64,000 bases of DNA, taken from the NCBI GenBank assembly GCA_024233345.1, contig JACKPT010000002.1, positions 186,001 through 250,000 on the forward strand. The letters run 5' to 3'. The DNA is from Verrucomicrobiota bacterium. GTDB taxonomy: Bacteria; Verrucomicrobiota; Kiritimatiellia; CAIVKH01. The notes under the pieces are model-generated. The model saw only the letters and a program-made list of their open reading frames with translations. It ran no database searches and was not told the DNA's origin. Position numbers and translations under genes: made by a program. Shown here piece after piece: positions 17,362 to 27,174 of this stretch (positions are counted from its first letter, which is position 1; every line of letters begins with the position of its first letter).

Positions 17362-17988
17362 ATGAACGAGCAAGGATCAATGTTGGTGCCGATGGTGATC
17401 GAGCAGACGGGGCGCGGGGAACGGGCCTTTGATATCTATTCCCGGCTTTTGAAAGACCGGATTATCATGATTGGGACGCCGATCAGTGATGATATGGCAA
17501 ACCTGATTATTGCCCAGTTGCTGTTTTTGCAGAGTGAAGATGCGGACAAGGATATCAGTCTGTACATCAACTCGCCCGGGGGGTCAGTGACTGCCGGACT
17601 CGCGATTTATGACACCATGCAATTTGTGAAGTGTCCGGTGGTGACCTACTGTGTGGGCCAGGCGGCCAGCATGGGTGCGGTCCTGCTGGCTGCGGGGGCG
17701 GCCGGGAAGCGTTATGCACTGCCGAATGCCCGGATCATGATTCACCAGCCGTGGGGGGGCGCCCAGGGGCAGGCATCCGACATTCACATCCAGGCGCAGG
17801 AAATCCTCCGGCTTCGGGATCGGCTGAATGAAATTCTTTCCCACCATACCGGGAAATCCCTGGATGTGTTGTCCCGTGATACGGATCGAGATTTCTTCAT
17901 GTCCGCCGCAGAGGCGAGCGCCTATGGTCTGGTCGACCATGTATTGCAAAGCAAGCCGTCGACTGATCAACCCGGAAAGAGTTTATAA
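17362..17988 (+). CDS. clpP: ATP-dependent Clp protease proteolytic subunit
   Basis: 208 residues. Serine protease that forms double heptameric rings and degrades substrates fed by ClpX or ClpA. The catalytic triad is intact with canonical spacing: Ser103 in [11 protein letters not shown], His128 in MIHQPWGG and Asp177 in DTDRDFF, 25 and 49 residues apart as in E. coli ClpP. A short N-terminal propeptide-like stretch is present. An AAGGAG ribosome-binding site precedes the ATG. Its stop codon TAA shares its last base with the clpX ATG, indicating coupled translation. Confidence 0.97.
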   Translation: MNEQGSMLVPMVIEQTGRGERAFDIYSRLLKDRIIMIGTPISDDMANLIIAQLLFLQSEDADKDISLYINSPGGSVTAGLAIYDTMQFVKCPVVTYCVGQAASMGAVLLAAGAAGKRYALPNARIMIHQPWGGAQGQASDIHIQAQEILRLRDRLNEILSHHTGKSLDVLSRDTDRDFFMSAAEASAYGLVDHVLQSKPSTDQPGKSL

Positions 17989-19256
17989 TGGCTGGCAAAA
18001 CGGGTCCCGTTTGTTCCTTTTGCGGTAAGAAGCAGGAGGAGGTGGAACGGCTGATTGCCGGTCCCGGGGTACACATTTGTGACCAGTGCGTTGAATTGTG
18101 CGGATCGTTGCTCCACCGGGAGGGCGGCAAAGGTGCCGGTCCGAAAAAGACGGCCCGTGCCGCCGCCACCCCGGTTCTGGATGTCCCCAAGCCACAGGAC
18201 ATTCGGGCCCGGTTGGATGAGTCGGTGATCGGCCAGGAGTATGCAAAGAAAATCCTCTCGGTTGCTGTACATAATCATTACAAACGGGTTTTCCCCTCCG
18301 GCGGTATTGACTTGGACCCGGCGCTTCAGGATGTGCGGATCGAGAAAAGCAATGTGCTGCTGATCGGGCCCACCGGGTGTGGAAAAACCCTGCTGGCCAA
18401 AACCATGGCGGAGATACTGGATGTCCCGTTCAGTATGTCCGATGCCACTACCTTGACCGAAGCCGGCTATGTCGGTGAGGACGTGGAAAATATCCTGCTC
18501 CGACTCCTGCAGGCGGCCGACTATAATGTGGCCCGGGCCGAGGTGGGCATCGTCTACATCGATGAAATCGATAAAATCAGCAAGAAGAGCGACAATCCAT
18601 CGATTACCCGCGATGTTTCCGGCGAGGGAGTGCAGCAAGCGCTGCTGAAGGTGTTGGAGGGAACCGTGGCAAACCTGCCGCCCCAGGGTGGCCGGAAGCA
18701 TCCCCAGCAGGAATACATCAAGCTCAATACTGAAAATATTCTGTTCATTTGCGGCGGTGCATTTATTGGCCTGGACAAGATTGTGGCGCGGCGGCGGGGT
18801 GCGCGCTCGATTGGATTCACGGGAGGACCGGTGGCCGGTGTCACCAACGGCGGACGCATCGAACCGGAAGACCTGGTGTCATTCGGATTGATACCGGAGT
18901 TTATTGGCCGGTTGCCCCTGGCCTCCATGCTGGAGCCTTTGTCGGAAGAGGATCTGGTCCGGATCCTGGTTGAACCGAAACACGCGATGATCAAGCAATA
19001 CACCAAATTGCTGGCGATGGAGGGGGTTGCCCTGTCATTTACCGATAGTGCGTTACGGGAATTGGCTCGGATTGCCATGACCAAGGGAACTGGGGCCCGC
19101 GGCTTGCGGTCCATTCTCGAAACCGTCATGCTGGACCTGATGTACGAGCTTCCCCACCGTTCCGATGTCAAGGAGATCCGGATCACCAAGCCGATGATTT
19201 CCTCCATGCGGGGGCTCTTGCAGGGGGGAGACGATGCTTCCCTGAAAATCGCCTGA
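17988..19256 (+). CDS. clpX: ClpX unfoldase ATPase
   Basis: 422 residues. AAA+ unfoldase that selects, unfolds and threads substrates into ClpP. The N-terminal C4 zinc-binding domain has Cys9, Cys12, Cys31 and Cys34 (CSFC, CDQC). Walker [13 protein letters not shown] lies near 127-138, Walker [13 protein letters not shown] near 186, the ClpP-binding IGF-type loop appears as RSIGFTGG, and the sensor-2 region GARGLRS is near 375. Starts on the last base of the clpP stop codon. A strong hairpin overlaps its own stop codon. Confidence 0.97.
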   Translation: MAGKTGPVCSFCGKKQEEVERLIAGPGVHICDQCVELCGSLLHREGGKGAGPKKTARAAATPVLDVPKPQDIRARLDESVIGQEYAKKILSVAVHNHYKRVFPSGGIDLDPALQDVRIEKSNVLLIGPTGCGKTLLAKTMAEILDVPFSMSDATTLTEAGYVGEDVENILLRLLQAADYNVARAEVGIVYIDEIDKISKKSDNPSITRDVSGEGVQQALLKVLEGTVANLPPQGGRKHPQQEYIKLNTENILFICGGAFIGLDKIVARRRGARSIGFTGGPVAGVTNGGRIEPEDLVSFGLIPEFIGRLPLASMLEPLSEEDLVRILVEPKHAMIKQYTKLLAMEGVALSFTDSALRELARIAMTKGTGARGLRSILETVMLDLMYELPHRSDVKEIRITKPMISSMRGLLQGGDDASLKIA

Positions 19257-19265
19257 TTTTCAGGG
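19240..19265 (+). terminator. 11-bp perfect hairpin overlapping the clpX stop codon
   Basis: CCCTGAAAATC pairs perfectly with GATTTTCAGGG around the 4-base loop GCCT. The TGA stop of clpX (19254-19256) lies in the loop and the start of the right arm. No T run follows, so it may protect the 3' end or act with Rho rather than as a classic intrinsic terminator. Confidence 0.55.
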
Positions 19266-19296
19266 AGACGGATCAACCGGCATTTCAGGCACGATC

Positions 19297-20859
19297 ATGG
19301 TCATCGAGACGAACATCCGGGGATGGAAAGTCAGGGCGCTGGCGGGTTTCGTTGTGACCCTGTGGGCTTCCGTTGCCCCTGCCCGCATGGTGAACCTGAC
19401 CCTGATTCACACCACCGACCTGCATGGGCATCTTCGACCCGCCCAGGCATATGATGGCCGTGATAATCTTGGCGGAATGTTGCGGGTGTCGTCTCGTATT
19501 CGCTCCCTGCGCGCCACCAGTCCCAATCCCATTCTGGTCGATTGCGGGGATGTATTTCAGGGAACGCCGGAGAGCCTTCGCACGGACGGCTTGATCATGG
19601 CCGCCGTCATGAACCGGCTGGGTTATGATGCCTGGGTGGTTGGCAATCATGAATTCGATTGGGGCCTTGATGCGCTGAGCGAATTCATAACCGCAACCCA
19701 GGCCCCGGCCCTGGGCGCGAATCTCTATACCCGCGAGGGAATCGAATCCGCCCTGCCCCCGATCGCTCCCTATACCATGCTTTCGCGGGAGGGTATCCGG
19801 ATTGCCGTGATTGGATTGACCACGCCGGGAATCCCGTCCTGGTCGCGGCCGTATCTACTGGGCCCAACCCTGGTCGAACACTCCGTGGAGACCTTGCGGA
19901 CGCTGATGCCCCGCGTGAAGACGGAGAAACCGGATCTGATCTTTCTGCTGGTTCATCAGGGGTACCGGCCATTTGGTGATGACCATGCCAACGAGGTGGA
20001 GGCAATTCATGAGGCATTTCCGGAGATCGATGTCATTCTCGGGGGACATACGCACCAGGCCATTGCCTCTCAAACCCTGGGATCCACCGTGTATGCCCAG
20101 GCCGGTTACTATGGAATCTGGCTGGGCGTGATGCATCTGGCCTATGATACGGTGGCGAAGAAGCTGGTATCGGTGGAATCTACCCTGGAGGAGATGGGGC
20201 CGGATATCCCGGACGATCCCCAATTGCTTGATGCCTGGGGAACCCTGCTTTCCGAAGTGGATCAGTCGATGCAAGAGGTCCTCACAAGAGCCGAGGCGTC
20301 ACTCTGCCCGGAAACCACTGCATGGGATCAGTCTCCGATCCAACAGCTTATCTGTGCCGCGATTGCCGAGGCGGTCGATACGGACTTTGTTTTGCATGGC
20401 GCCCTGAGTCCCGCCTGCCTTGAAGCCGGTCCGGTGACCGAAGCCGATGTGTGGAATTTGATCCCGTATGAAAACACCATTGGTGTCGCCTGGTTGACCC
20501 TTTCGGAAATCCAGACGCTCCTCGCGGAAGTCCGGGCCGGTAAAACGTCCATCCATCGCCATGCCCCTTATGGATTCACCTATACCATCGTCGACAGTGC
20601 TTCGGGGGAAACATACGCCGGTTTTCAAGACGCGGCAGGGGTGCCGCTGCATCCCCGTAAGCGGTACCGGGTGGCCATGAACAGCTATGTGTTGGCCTCG
20701 GGCGGCACCCGGTATCCCCAGGTCCGGCGCCTGGTCGATCAGCCCATTGCCCGGTTAACCATGACCGGGGTCGACACCCGTGATGCGGTTCGTCAATATC
20801 TTCGGCAGCATCCATCCCTGGATCCCGAGACCTTGATGAAGGGAGCCATCCGGCCATGA
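19297..20859 (+). CDS. Secreted 5'-nucleotidase / UshA-family metallophosphoesterase
   Basis: 520 residues. A signal peptide (ALAGFVVTLWASVAPA, about 11-27) sends it to the periplasm or surface. The N-terminal calcineurin-like domain has the dimetal motifs LIHTTDLHGHL, VDCGDVFQG, VGNHEFDWG and, further on, ILGGHTHQ. The C-terminal 5'-nucleotidase domain (about 330-500) includes NLIPYENT and MNSYVLASGGTRYP for nucleotide binding. Family members hydrolyse extracellular nucleotides, UDP-sugars or cyclic nucleotides to salvage phosphate and nucleosides. The ATGA overlap with the next gene suggests one message with the O-antigen ligase-like gene. Confidence 0.88.
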   Translation: MVIETNIRGWKVRALAGFVVTLWASVAPARMVNLTLIHTTDLHGHLRPAQAYDGRDNLGGMLRVSSRIRSLRATSPNPILVDCGDVFQGTPESLRTDGLIMAAVMNRLGYDAWVVGNHEFDWGLDALSEFITATQAPALGANLYTREGIESALPPIAPYTMLSREGIRIAVIGLTTPGIPSWSRPYLLGPTLVEHSVETLRTLMPRVKTEKPDLIFLLVHQGYRPFGDDHANEVEAIHEAFPEIDVILGGHTHQAIASQTLGSTVYAQAGYYGIWLGVMHLAYDTVAKKLVSVESTLEEMGPDIPDDPQLLDAWGTLLSEVDQSMQEVLTRAEASLCPETTAWDQSPIQQLICAAIAEAVDTDFVLHGALSPACLEAGPVTEADVWNLIPYENTIGVAWLTLSEIQTLLAEVRAGKTSIHRHAPYGFTYTIVDSASGETYAGFQDAAGVPLHPRKRYRVAMNSYVLASGGTRYPQVRRLVDQPIARLTMTGVDTRDAVRQYLRQHPSLDPETLMKGAIRP

Positions 20860-22106
20860 ATCTGCCGGGGCCACGGGCCGGGGATCCTTCGCCGGAAATG
20901 GTTCCCTGCCTTCATGTTCTTCAAGCCAGCCTGTTGTTGTTTGCCTTCGGCCTGCCCATCTCCATTGCGGCTGGTCAACCGATGGCCTACCTGGCGTCGG
21001 TGTTGACCCTGTGGGCGATGCTCCGGGGAACGCTGACTTTGTCGGTGCCCCGGGGTCTGCTGGTGGTGATCGGTTTGTTTCTAAGCTGTGTGCTTGTTGC
21101 ATCGATCCTGGGATGGAACCCCGCGCGTTCCTTCCGAAAGATGGACCGGTTCATTCTGCTCTTGTCCATGCTGGGTATCGCGGCGGCGATGGCGGTGAAG
21201 GGAACCCGCCGGTGGGGGTGGGGGCCCTATCTGATCAATGCCTTCATTGCCGGTTGTGCCATCAAAGCGGCACTTGATCTGGTGCGTATTCCCTTGGAGA
21301 TCAGTAGTGGAGTGGGCTTGTATGATACCGGCAATATGCGGGAGCCCCAGATGTACCTGGTGGGTTTGTGCCTGTTGATTGCCGGCCTTGCCACCGGGCG
21401 GTGGCGCTTCAAGGAACCGTTTACCGCCACGGCGATGATCCTGATCGGGCTGGGCCTGCTTCTTCATTTTAAGCGCGGAACCTGGATTTCCTTCGCCCTG
21501 GCCCTGGCTTGGATGTCCCTGTTGATACGGAACCGAAAGCCCATGGTGGTGTTTCTGGGACTGGCCCTTGCCAGCCTGGGAATCCCTGCAGTGCGAGCGC
21601 GATTGGCTCTGCTGAGGTTTGAATGGTCGGGGGACTTGGGGGGGCGGTATGCCTTGTGGACGGATGTTGCCCCCCGGCTCCTTTCCGAGCATCCACTGGG
21701 CGTTGGTTGGAAAGCGGTTCGCCATGAGGATTTGATCCCCTATACACATCAATTGCAGCCGGGCCTCGAGCATCTGCATAGCAATGTCTTGCAAGTGGCG
21801 CTCGAAACCGGATGGCTTGGTTCGGTTTGCTGGGCGATCTGGATGGGCTGGATGGTCCTGCTTGTCAGTCGGAATGCCATGCGGTTGCGCTGGCAAAATC
21901 CGGCGGCGGCATCCATCCCAATCGGAGTGGCTGGCGCCCTGGTGGGCTTGCTGGCCAATGGAATGGTCGAGTATAACTTTGGTGATTCAGAAATGTTTAT
22001 GGCCATGATGTTGTTGATGGGATTGGGCCTGTTTGCCGAAAGGCTTTCTGCTTCCGATCCCTTGTCGCCCCCTCCCGCTCCGCCGCCGCCCACACCGGTT
22101 TCCTAG
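20856..22106 (+). CDS. O-antigen ligase / Wzy-family polymerase
   Basis: 416 residues with about ten membrane segments. The Wzy_C-type signature is clear near residues 265-325: GGRYALWTDVAPRLLSEHPLGVGW, and then HLHSNVLQVALETGWLG, equivalent to the Arg, His-Pro-x-x-Gly-x-Gly and His-x-His-Asn motifs of WaaL and Wzy proteins. It would join or polymerise lipid-linked oligosaccharide at the periplasmic face. A Pro-rich tail follows the last membrane helix. It starts in the stop codon of the nucleotidase gene and heads a block of surface-related TPR and GT-C genes. Confidence 0.82.
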   Translation: MNLPGPRAGDPSPEMVPCLHVLQASLLLFAFGLPISIAAGQPMAYLASVLTLWAMLRGTLTLSVPRGLLVVIGLFLSCVLVASILGWNPARSFRKMDRFILLLSMLGIAAAMAVKGTRRWGWGPYLINAFIAGCAIKAALDLVRIPLEISSGVGLYDTGNMREPQMYLVGLCLLIAGLATGRWRFKEPFTATAMILIGLGLLLHFKRGTWISFALALAWMSLLIRNRKPMVVFLGLALASLGIPAVRARLALLRFEWSGDLGGRYALWTDVAPRLLSEHPLGVGWKAVRHEDLIPYTHQLQPGLEHLHSNVLQVALETGWLGSVCWAIWMGWMVLLVSRNAMRLRWQNPAAASIPIGVAGALVGLLANGMVEYNFGDSEMFMAMMLLMGLGLFAERLSASDPLSPPPAPPPPTPVS

Positions 22107-22197
22107 CCTTGGGCGCATTCACACTTGTCATTGGATGGTTGAATGAGAATGCTGGTGGGGATGGACTGTGGCGATTGCCCCCAAGGCTTCAGAATAC

Positions 22198-23223
22198 ATG
22201 ACCTATCGGAAGACTATGTTAATCCAGGTGATGATTGCCCTCGGCTGCGCCTGCATCATGGTCGGGGTTATCCTGGCCGCTTTGTGGTATGTGCTGGCCG
22301 AACCCCGCTCCATGCCCGCACTTCAGGATGATCAGGGACCCATCGCATCCCCGTATGAAGATGCTTTGCAGCAACTGGATGACGGGGCGTGGTGGTCGGC
22401 TTCGCCTTCCGATCAGGACCAGCAAGATCAGGTTACCAAGGCCCTGGTCCTGATCCGGGAAGCGGTTGCCCTGGAAAATCAGGGAGACCTGTCCGGCGCC
22501 GTCGACTTGTGCCGGAAAGCCCTCGCTCTGTACCCGGACATGGTTCACGTCCACGAACGCCTTGGTGGACTCTACCTGCGCCTTGGGAGATACCAGGACG
22601 CCATGGAAAGCTTGAAAATCGCGATGGAAGGCGCGGTCGACCAGCGGTCTCTGCTCAATGATCTCAGTGTCGTGTATCTCCACCTCGGCAATCCGCAAAG
22701 CGCACTGGAAACCTGTAGAACCCTGTTGCGCTTGGATCCCACGTATGCCTTGGCAGCATTCAACGCCGGTATTGCCGCCGCCCGCCTCGGCAATCGGGAC
22801 GAGGCACGCGCGTACTATGAACAATTTATCCGCCTTGAACCTGCGCACGCCCGGGCCAGCCGCGAACTCGCCCGGATTGCCGTGGCCGAGGGACAACTCG
22901 ACCTGGCTTTAAGCCATCTGATACAGGCCATCCAGCAGGAACCAGACTGGCACGTCCCTTATCTGGAAGCCGCCCGGCTCGCCGCGCTGCTGGGCCGGGA
23001 ACCGGAGGCACTGAAATACCTGTCCGAGGCGGAGCCCATGGTGGGGCCAGCGGCTGTGTATCAACTCTATCAACAACCGGAATTCCGGGAGATTCGACGG
23101 TCAGAAGCCGGCAAGAAATTTGAAGGGCTCATCGCCACGGAAGCAAGACGAGCATTGAGCGAGCGCGAGGAGGAACCGCCGGCCTATCGTGTCGAGGAAC
23201 TCGTGCCGCGGGAGCAGCCATGA
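22198..23223 (+). CDS. TPR-repeat protein with N-terminal membrane anchor
   Basis: 341 residues from ATG 22198; GTG at 22168 and ATG at 22216 are in-frame alternatives and no start has a clear ribosome-binding site. One membrane helix (VMIALGCACIMVGVILAALWYVL) is followed by about six tetratricopeptide repeats, for example ENQGDLSGAVDLCRKALALYP and LGRYQDAMESLKIAMEG. TPRs form scaffolds for protein binding; no catalytic residues are seen. It overlaps the next gene by ATGA and probably works with the SGNH-TPR protein. Confidence 0.75.
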   Translation: MTYRKTMLIQVMIALGCACIMVGVILAALWYVLAEPRSMPALQDDQGPIASPYEDALQQLDDGAWWSASPSDQDQQDQVTKALVLIREAVALENQGDLSGAVDLCRKALALYPDMVHVHERLGGLYLRLGRYQDAMESLKIAMEGAVDQRSLLNDLSVVYLHLGNPQSALETCRTLLRLDPTYALAAFNAGIAAARLGNRDEARAYYEQFIRLEPAHARASRELARIAVAEGQLDLALSHLIQAIQQEPDWHVPYLEAARLAALLGREPEALKYLSEAEPMVGPAAVYQLYQQPEFREIRRSEAGKKFEGLIATEARRALSEREEEPPAYRVEELVPREQP

Positions 23224-25610
23224 TCCTGCCGTGGGTAAAGAAATTCCTGCTGGCCTTGCTGGTCCCCCTGGGTTTGCTGGCGGGGCTTGAGGGTGTTTGC
23301 CGTCTGGTCGATGTGGGCTATTCGCCGGACTTTTTTCTGCCCGAGCAGTTGGATGGGCGTCCAGTTTGGATAGAGAATGAGCAATTCGGACGGCGTTTTT
23401 TTGCCCGTGAACTGGTTCGCTTGCCGGAGCCGATCTGCCTGGACCGCGAGAAGGCGTCGAATGCGTTTCGGATTGTGGTCCTGGGAGGGTCGACAGCGGA
23501 GGGCGATCCCGATTCTTCCTACGGATTTGCCCGCATGCTGGAGCTTTATCTGGAAGCCGCATTGCCGCACCGGAAGGTCGAAGTTGTGAATGCCGCGATG
23601 ACCGCGATCAATTCGCATGTGGTTCGGGAAATTGCCCGCGATTCCCTTCGGATCAAACCGGATGCGGTGATTCTGTATCTCGGGCATAATGAAGTGGTCG
23701 GGCCCCTTGGACCGGGTACCGTGTTCCTGCCGTTTGAGCAATCAACCTGGTTGCCGCGACTCAAGATTCTCGGAACTCGTTTCCGATTGGTGCAAGGGTT
23801 GATGGAGCAGATTCAGCACCGCACGAACCCCCGAAAGACATGGCGGGGTATGGAGATGTTTACCGGGCGCACGGTCGCGGAGAAGGACCCGCGTCTGGAT
23901 GCGGTGGTCGATTCCTTCAAGGCCAATCTGAACGCCATCCTGCAGTCGTACCAACGGGAGGGTATTCCGGTTCTGCTGTGTGGTCTTACCGTGAACCACG
24001 CCGGACTGCCGCCATTTTCATCGATTTCCGGGATCCCCGAGGGCCCGGACCGTCAGGTGTGGTCCAACCGGCTCGACGCCATCATTGCCTCCTGGTCCAA
24101 GGCGGATCCCATTGCGCTGCGCTCGGAATTGGAGGAGACAGCTGCTGCGGATCCGGGATATGCCATGACCCATTACTTACTGGGCCGGCTTGCTTTGCAC
24201 GAGGGGCGATCCGATCGGGCCGTGGCCGACCTGGATCGCGCGGTGGACCTGGATGGTTTGCGGTTTCGGGCCGACTCCCGGCTCCGACAGGTTCTCCACG
24301 ATACCGCACAGACGATGCATGTTCCCCTGTGTGATGTCGATGACCTGTTGCGTGGGGGACAACCCCACACCGTGACATCCCCCCTTTGGTTCTATGACCA
24401 TGTCCACTTCAGGATGGAAGCCAACCGGGCCATCACCGAAGCGCTCGCGCGATGGGTTCTGGATCTCCCCCGGTTACAGGAGACGCCCGGTTCCCCGGTG
24501 AATTGGGATCGTTCGGTCGTCCCGGGGCTGGGTTTGACAGACTGGGACCAATGGCGGGTCGAAGCGGTCAATCTTCGCAGGCTGATGCGCCCCCCTTTCA
24601 GCGGCTTGCTGGATCACCCGGACGCACCCGTTTTTGAGTTGGCGCTCGAACGGCTGGAGGCATTGGCGCCGCATACCGGGCCGCAGGGGGTTGCGCAAGC
24701 TGCCCAGGCTTACCGGGACGCCATCGAAATTCGCCCCGGAGATCTCACCCTTCAACTCAATTATGGCTCGTTTTTACTCGCCTCGAGTCGCTATCAGGAG
24801 GCCATCGTCCACTACCGGGAAGCCCTTCGCCTTGCCCCTTGGCGCTCTTCCACTCGCATGAGCCTGGCGGTTACCGTGGCATCCATGGGCCGGCTCGATG
24901 AAGCGGTGCAGATCCTGATCGACCAGCGGTCCGCACTGCCCCTGACCGAAGGGGAGGCTTATCGAATTCTGGGCGTTCAATTGTCCCGCCCCGGACGGCT
25001 GGATCTGGCCAGACAACTGCTCGAACGGGCTGATCGCTTGTCTCCGGATCATCCGGAAGTGCACAACCAGCTTGGGATGATCGATTTGATGTCGCAGGCG
25101 TATGATCGTGCCCGTGGAGAATTTGAACTTGCGGTGAAGCTCGACCCTTCCATGGCCATCGGGTGGAGCAACCTCGGCGTGCTCGAAATGGAGGTGGGCA
25201 ATCTGGACCCGGCACTGGAATGGTTGGATCGTGCCCTCACCATCGATTCCGATCAAGCGGAAGTGTGGCACAACCGCGCCCGGTTGTTACGATTGTTGCA
25301 GAAACCGAAAGAAGCGGAAGAAAGCTATCAGCGCGCTTTGAATCTTCAGCAGGGATTGCGGGACTCACTGCTGGGGTACACCGACCTGTTGGTCAGTGAA
25401 GGGCGTCTTCCGGAGGCACTGCAAGTCGCCCGGAGGGGGGTGCGGCTTCACCCGATGGATGCCGCCATGCATGCCAATGTGGGCAAGCTGTGGATCGAGG
25501 CCCAGCGACCTGCACAGGCGGAAACCTCGCTGCGACGGGCAATGGAATTGGATCCCGGGGACGAACAAGTTCGTGCTCTGCTTGATGCGCTGACTGCCCG
25601 CGCGCCGTGA
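23220..25610 (+). CDS. SGNH/GDSL-type hydrolase fused to TPR repeats
   Basis: 796 residues. N-terminal membrane anchor (FLLALLVPLGLLAGLEGVCRL, about 9-29), an SGNH hydrolase domain (about 80-430) and TPR repeats to the end. Block I is VLGGSTAEG with the nucleophile Ser91, block III LGHNEVVG supplies the oxyanion Asn, and block V DHVHFRMEANRAI supplies the Asp-x-x-His pair. SGNH enzymes of this kind act as acetyl-esterases or acetyltransferase-like partners on polysaccharides. A TPR-like pair also sits inside the hydrolase domain (TAAADPGYAMTHYLLGRL). It overlaps its upstream neighbour and is followed 10 bases later by a TMTC-like gene, suggesting a surface-glycan modification operon. Confidence 0.78.
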   Translation: MILPWVKKFLLALLVPLGLLAGLEGVCRLVDVGYSPDFFLPEQLDGRPVWIENEQFGRRFFARELVRLPEPICLDREKASNAFRIVVLGGSTAEGDPDSSYGFARMLELYLEAALPHRKVEVVNAAMTAINSHVVREIARDSLRIKPDAVILYLGHNEVVGPLGPGTVFLPFEQSTWLPRLKILGTRFRLVQGLMEQIQHRTNPRKTWRGMEMFTGRTVAEKDPRLDAVVDSFKANLNAILQSYQREGIPVLLCGLTVNHAGLPPFSSISGIPEGPDRQVWSNRLDAIIASWSKADPIALRSELEETAAADPGYAMTHYLLGRLALHEGRSDRAVADLDRAVDLDGLRFRADSRLRQVLHDTAQTMHVPLCDVDDLLRGGQPHTVTSPLWFYDHVHFRMEANRAITEALARWVLDLPRLQETPGSPVNWDRSVVPGLGLTDWDQWRVEAVNLRRLMRPPFSGLLDHPDAPVFELALERLEALAPHTGPQGVAQAAQAYRDAIEIRPGDLTLQLNYGSFLLASSRYQEAIVHYREALRLAPWRSSTRMSLAVTVASMGRLDEAVQILIDQRSALPLTEGEAYRILGVQLSRPGRLDLARQLLERADRLSPDHPEVHNQLGMIDLMSQAYDRARGEFELAVKLDPSMAIGWSNLGVLEMEVGNLDPALEWLDRALTIDSDQAEVWHNRARLLRLLQKPKEAEESYQRALNLQQGLRDSLLGYTDLLVSEGRLPEALQVARRGVRLHPMDAAMHANVGKLWIEAQRPAQAETSLRRAMELDPGDEQVRALLDALTARAP

Positions 25611-25620
25611 GTGTTCTGCC

Positions 25621-27174
25621 ATGAGTTTCTCATTCAGCCCCAATCGGATTCATGGTGTTCTCCTCATTGGCATCACGCTGCTTGTCTACAGTTCCTCCTT
25701 TTCGGGTCGGTTTTTATGGGATGATGACACCCATATCGTCCAAGAAGAATGTTTACGAAGCCTGGATGGGCTCCGGCGGATCTGGGTCGAGCCAGGGGCC
25801 ACCTGTCAGTACTATCCGCTGACATTTACCTTCCTCTGGATTCAATACCAGGCCTTCGGTGATCAACCGCTCGGCTATCGTCTGGTTAATGTCGGGCTGC
25901 ATGTTTCCGTGGCCTTGTTGCTTGCCTTCCTTCTGGTTCCACGCCTGGGCTCGGGCTGGGGGTGGGGGGCGGCCTGGATCTTTGCCCTGCATCCCATCCA
26001 GGTGATGTCGGTGGCCTGGGTCACGGAAATCAAGAACACCGGTTCGGCATTGATTGGACTGTTGTCGATCGCTGCCTTCCTGCATGGCGAAGCCCGGGAC
26101 GAAAATCGGTGGCGATGGTGGACACTTCTCCTGTTCCTTCTGGCCATGCTGGCAAAGACCTCCTCGGTGGTCATTCCGCTGTTTTTACTGCTGTGGTTTT
26201 ACTGGCGGGATGGTGAGGTCAAGCCGGCAACCGTGCAGTGGCTGTTGCCGATGATCCTGCTGGGCATGCTGATCAGTATGGGAACTGTCCTGATGGAGCA
26301 AACGATTGTTTACGATGGAGATGCTCCGGCTTCACTGTCGATGCTACAACGCGCGACAAACCTTGCTCTTTCCATGGGACTGTACCTGCGCAACTTCCTC
26401 TGGCCGGTACATCTGTCATTCCTGTACCCCCCTTTGTCCAACCTTCCCGCCTGGTTGGGATATGCTGCCCTGACCGGCTTGCTGACGACACTCCTGGCGG
26501 CCTTTGAATACAGACATCAACGAGGGCGTGGAGCCTTCTGTTGGTTGCTGGCCTTCCTGGTCGGCGGACCGGTTCTCGCTCTGTTTCCTCCGTTATACAT
26601 GATGCAATATACGCCCATCTCCGATCATTGGATCTATTGGGGCATGATTCCGCTATCCATCGGTATTGCCTGGGTTTATTCCCGACTCCGGTTGCGGCCT
26701 TCCTACAAGCGCTTCCTGGGCCCACTGCTGATCCTGATCATGGCTGCGCTCACCTTCCATCGGGCTCGCGACTTTCAATCCGAGGAGCAGGTATGGTTAC
26801 AGACCATTGAACGCAACCCTCAGGCTCACCTTGCCCTGCACAACCTGGGACTGTCCGCGCTGACACAGGGTCGGACCGCAGAGGCGATCCGCTATCTCGA
26901 GCAGGCGCTTGAAGTCGCCCCCCAAGTGGGGAGAGTGCGAATGAATCTGGGGGTTGCCTATGAGCGGGCCGGGCGAACCGGGGATGCCATATCCACCTAT
27001 CAGTCGCTGATTACTCTTCGTCCCGATATGGCTGATCCCTATCGGCCGCTTCTGAGCTTACTGATTGCGCGGGGTGATCAAGCGGCGGCTGATGAACTGA
27101 TGCATCAGATGATCCGGCATCACCCGGAATGGATGACTCCGAAGGCCGGGGGAACTGGAGCGAGCCCGGAGTAA
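25621..27174 (+). CDS. TMTC-like GT-C membrane protein with TPR repeats (paralogue 1)
   Basis: 517 residues. About nine to eleven membrane helices followed by two or three TPRs (about 400-500). The first outer loop has the acidic triplet FLWDDDTHIV at residues 34-36, in the place of the catalytic Asp of GT-C glycosyltransferases, and FALHPIQVMSVAWVTEIKNTGS matches the HP-(V/I)-x-x-E/S-V-AW-(V/I) segment of TMTC O-mannosyltransferases. Predicted to move a sugar from a lipid carrier onto protein at the periplasmic side. Its 3' end overlaps the opposite-strand SGNH gene by 164 bases. Confidence 0.75.
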   Translation: MSFSFSPNRIHGVLLIGITLLVYSSSFSGRFLWDDDTHIVQEECLRSLDGLRRIWVEPGATCQYYPLTFTFLWIQYQAFGDQPLGYRLVNVGLHVSVALLLAFLLVPRLGSGWGWGAAWIFALHPIQVMSVAWVTEIKNTGSALIGLLSIAAFLHGEARDENRWRWWTLLLFLLAMLAKTSSVVIPLFLLLWFYWRDGEVKPATVQWLLPMILLGMLISMGTVLMEQTIVYDGDAPASLSMLQRATNLALSMGLYLRNFLWPVHLSFLYPPLSNLPAWLGYAALTGLLTTLLAAFEYRHQRGRGAFCWLLAFLVGGPVLALFPPLYMMQYTPISDHWIYWGMIPLSIGIAWVYSRLRLRPSYKRFLGPLLILIMAALTFHRARDFQSEEQVWLQTIERNPQAHLALHNLGLSALTQGRTAEAIRYLEQALEVAPQVGRVRMNLGVAYERAGRTGDAISTYQSLITLRPDMADPYRPLLSLLIARGDQAAADELMHQMIRHHPEWMTPKAGGTGASPE

